This document shows, piece after piece, positions 6,353-6,630 of a DNA stretch of 6,630 bases (positions within the stretch are counted from its first letter, which is position 1; the number at the start of each line of letters is the position of its first letter). The notes below the pieces were generated by a model. It ran no database searches, had not been told where the DNA came from, and worked only from the letters and a program-made list of their open reading frames with translations. A program made the translations under genes and the position numbers. Source of the DNA: Thiohalobacter sp. (GTDB lineage: Bacteria > Pseudomonadota > Gammaproteobacteria > DSM-19610); contig JALVCM010000499.1 of assembly GCA_027010005.1 (NCBI GenBank), positions 1 to 6,630 of the forward strand, read 5' to 3'.

Positions 6353-6630
6353 ATGTACGCCAGAGACAAGTCGTTACGCGACAAACGCAAGGGGGTGAAA
6401 CAGGAGCTGCCCCGTGTTGCGCGTGTTCCTGTGCCGGGTGACAGGATTGAAGTGTACGCCGAAGAAACGGAGATCAGCCTCTATGACCTCTGGCGGGTTG
6501 TCAGCAAATACTGGCTGCTGGTGCTTGGTATCGCAGTATCGTTCATGCTGCTGGCCGGTCTGGTGACATGGCTGAAGACGCCACTCTACCGTGCCGAGGT
6601 ATTACTTGCCCCGGTCACAGGGCAGGATGG
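6353..6630 (+). CDS. Wzz-type chain-length determinant protein, N-terminal part (3' partial)
   Basis: This is the N-terminal part of a Wzz-domain polysaccharide co-polymerase, an inner-membrane protein that sets the length of polymer made by the Wzy polymerase. Ninety-two codons are visible. A basic cytoplasmic stretch (residues 1-35, rich in Arg and Lys) leads into the family motif EISLYDLWRVVSKYW (40-54). The first transmembrane helix follows (about 53-74), then KTPLYRAEVLLAP (75-87), the usual entry to the periplasmic domain. The gene starts seven bases after the OPX stop and so belongs to the same operon; OPX-then-Wzz order also occurs as otnA/otnB in Vibrio. The cytoplasmic tail is somewhat long for a small Wzz. 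The rest is outside the window, so it is open whether the protein is a plain Wzz or a longer co-polymerase with a C-terminal kinase or extra domain. Confidence 0.88.
   Translation, partial: MYARDKSLRDKRKGVKQELPRVARVPVPGDRIEVYAEETEISLYDLWRVVSKYWLLVLGIAVSFMLLAGLVTWLKTPLYRAEVLLAPVTGQD

Noticed and set aside
1..6630. Search for tRNA, rRNA, CRISPR arrays, insertion sequences, transposase genes or phage attachment sites
   Set aside because: Nothing supportable was seen; apart from the 80-base gap after galU the window is almost entirely coding.

Overview
The window is a piece of a Gram-negative extracellular or surface polysaccharide locus. All genes are on the + strand, and coding sequence fills almost everything. 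Gene content (a membrane-type nucleotide-sugar dehydratase, GalU, a YjbH-family outer-membrane protein, a Wza-like export protein with many SLBB modules, and a Wzz-type chain-length protein), moderate-to-high GC and GalU motifs closer to the pseudomonad form than the E. coli form suggest a gammaproteobacterium. The species cannot be named from the sequence. The order YjbH, multi-SLBB OPX, Wzz resembles the wbf/otn region of Vibrio capsule and O-antigen loci and the gfc group 4 capsule operon.

Layout. Positions 2-673 hold the 3' part of a WbpM/CapD-like UDP-sugar 4,6-dehydratase, cut by the window start. After 22 bases comes galU (696-1613), with a clear ribosome binding site. A strong rho-independent terminator (1637-1671) follows galU. 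Next is a YjbH-family gene (most likely 1694-3805), whose stop codon overlaps the first possible start of a large polysaccharide-export (OPX) gene (3802-6345). Seven bases later a Wzz-domain gene starts at 6353 and is cut by the window end.

How they may work together (inference from family knowledge). The dehydratase and GalU make nucleotide-sugar precursors in the cytoplasm (a 4-keto-6-deoxy sugar branch and UDP-glucose). Wzz sets polymer length at the inner membrane. The OPX protein, with about six SLBB modules instead of the two of Wza, would form a long periplasmic conduit. The YjbH-family protein would be its outer-membrane beta-barrel partner. No flippase, polymerase or glycosyltransferase lies in the window, so the polymer is unknown.

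The points most worth a second look are the elongated OPX protein with its helical insertion and lack of a lipid-anchor cysteine, its tight coupling to a YjbH protein that itself carries a lipobox-like motif, and the terminator that sits almost on top of the YjbH start and leaves no visible room for a promoter.
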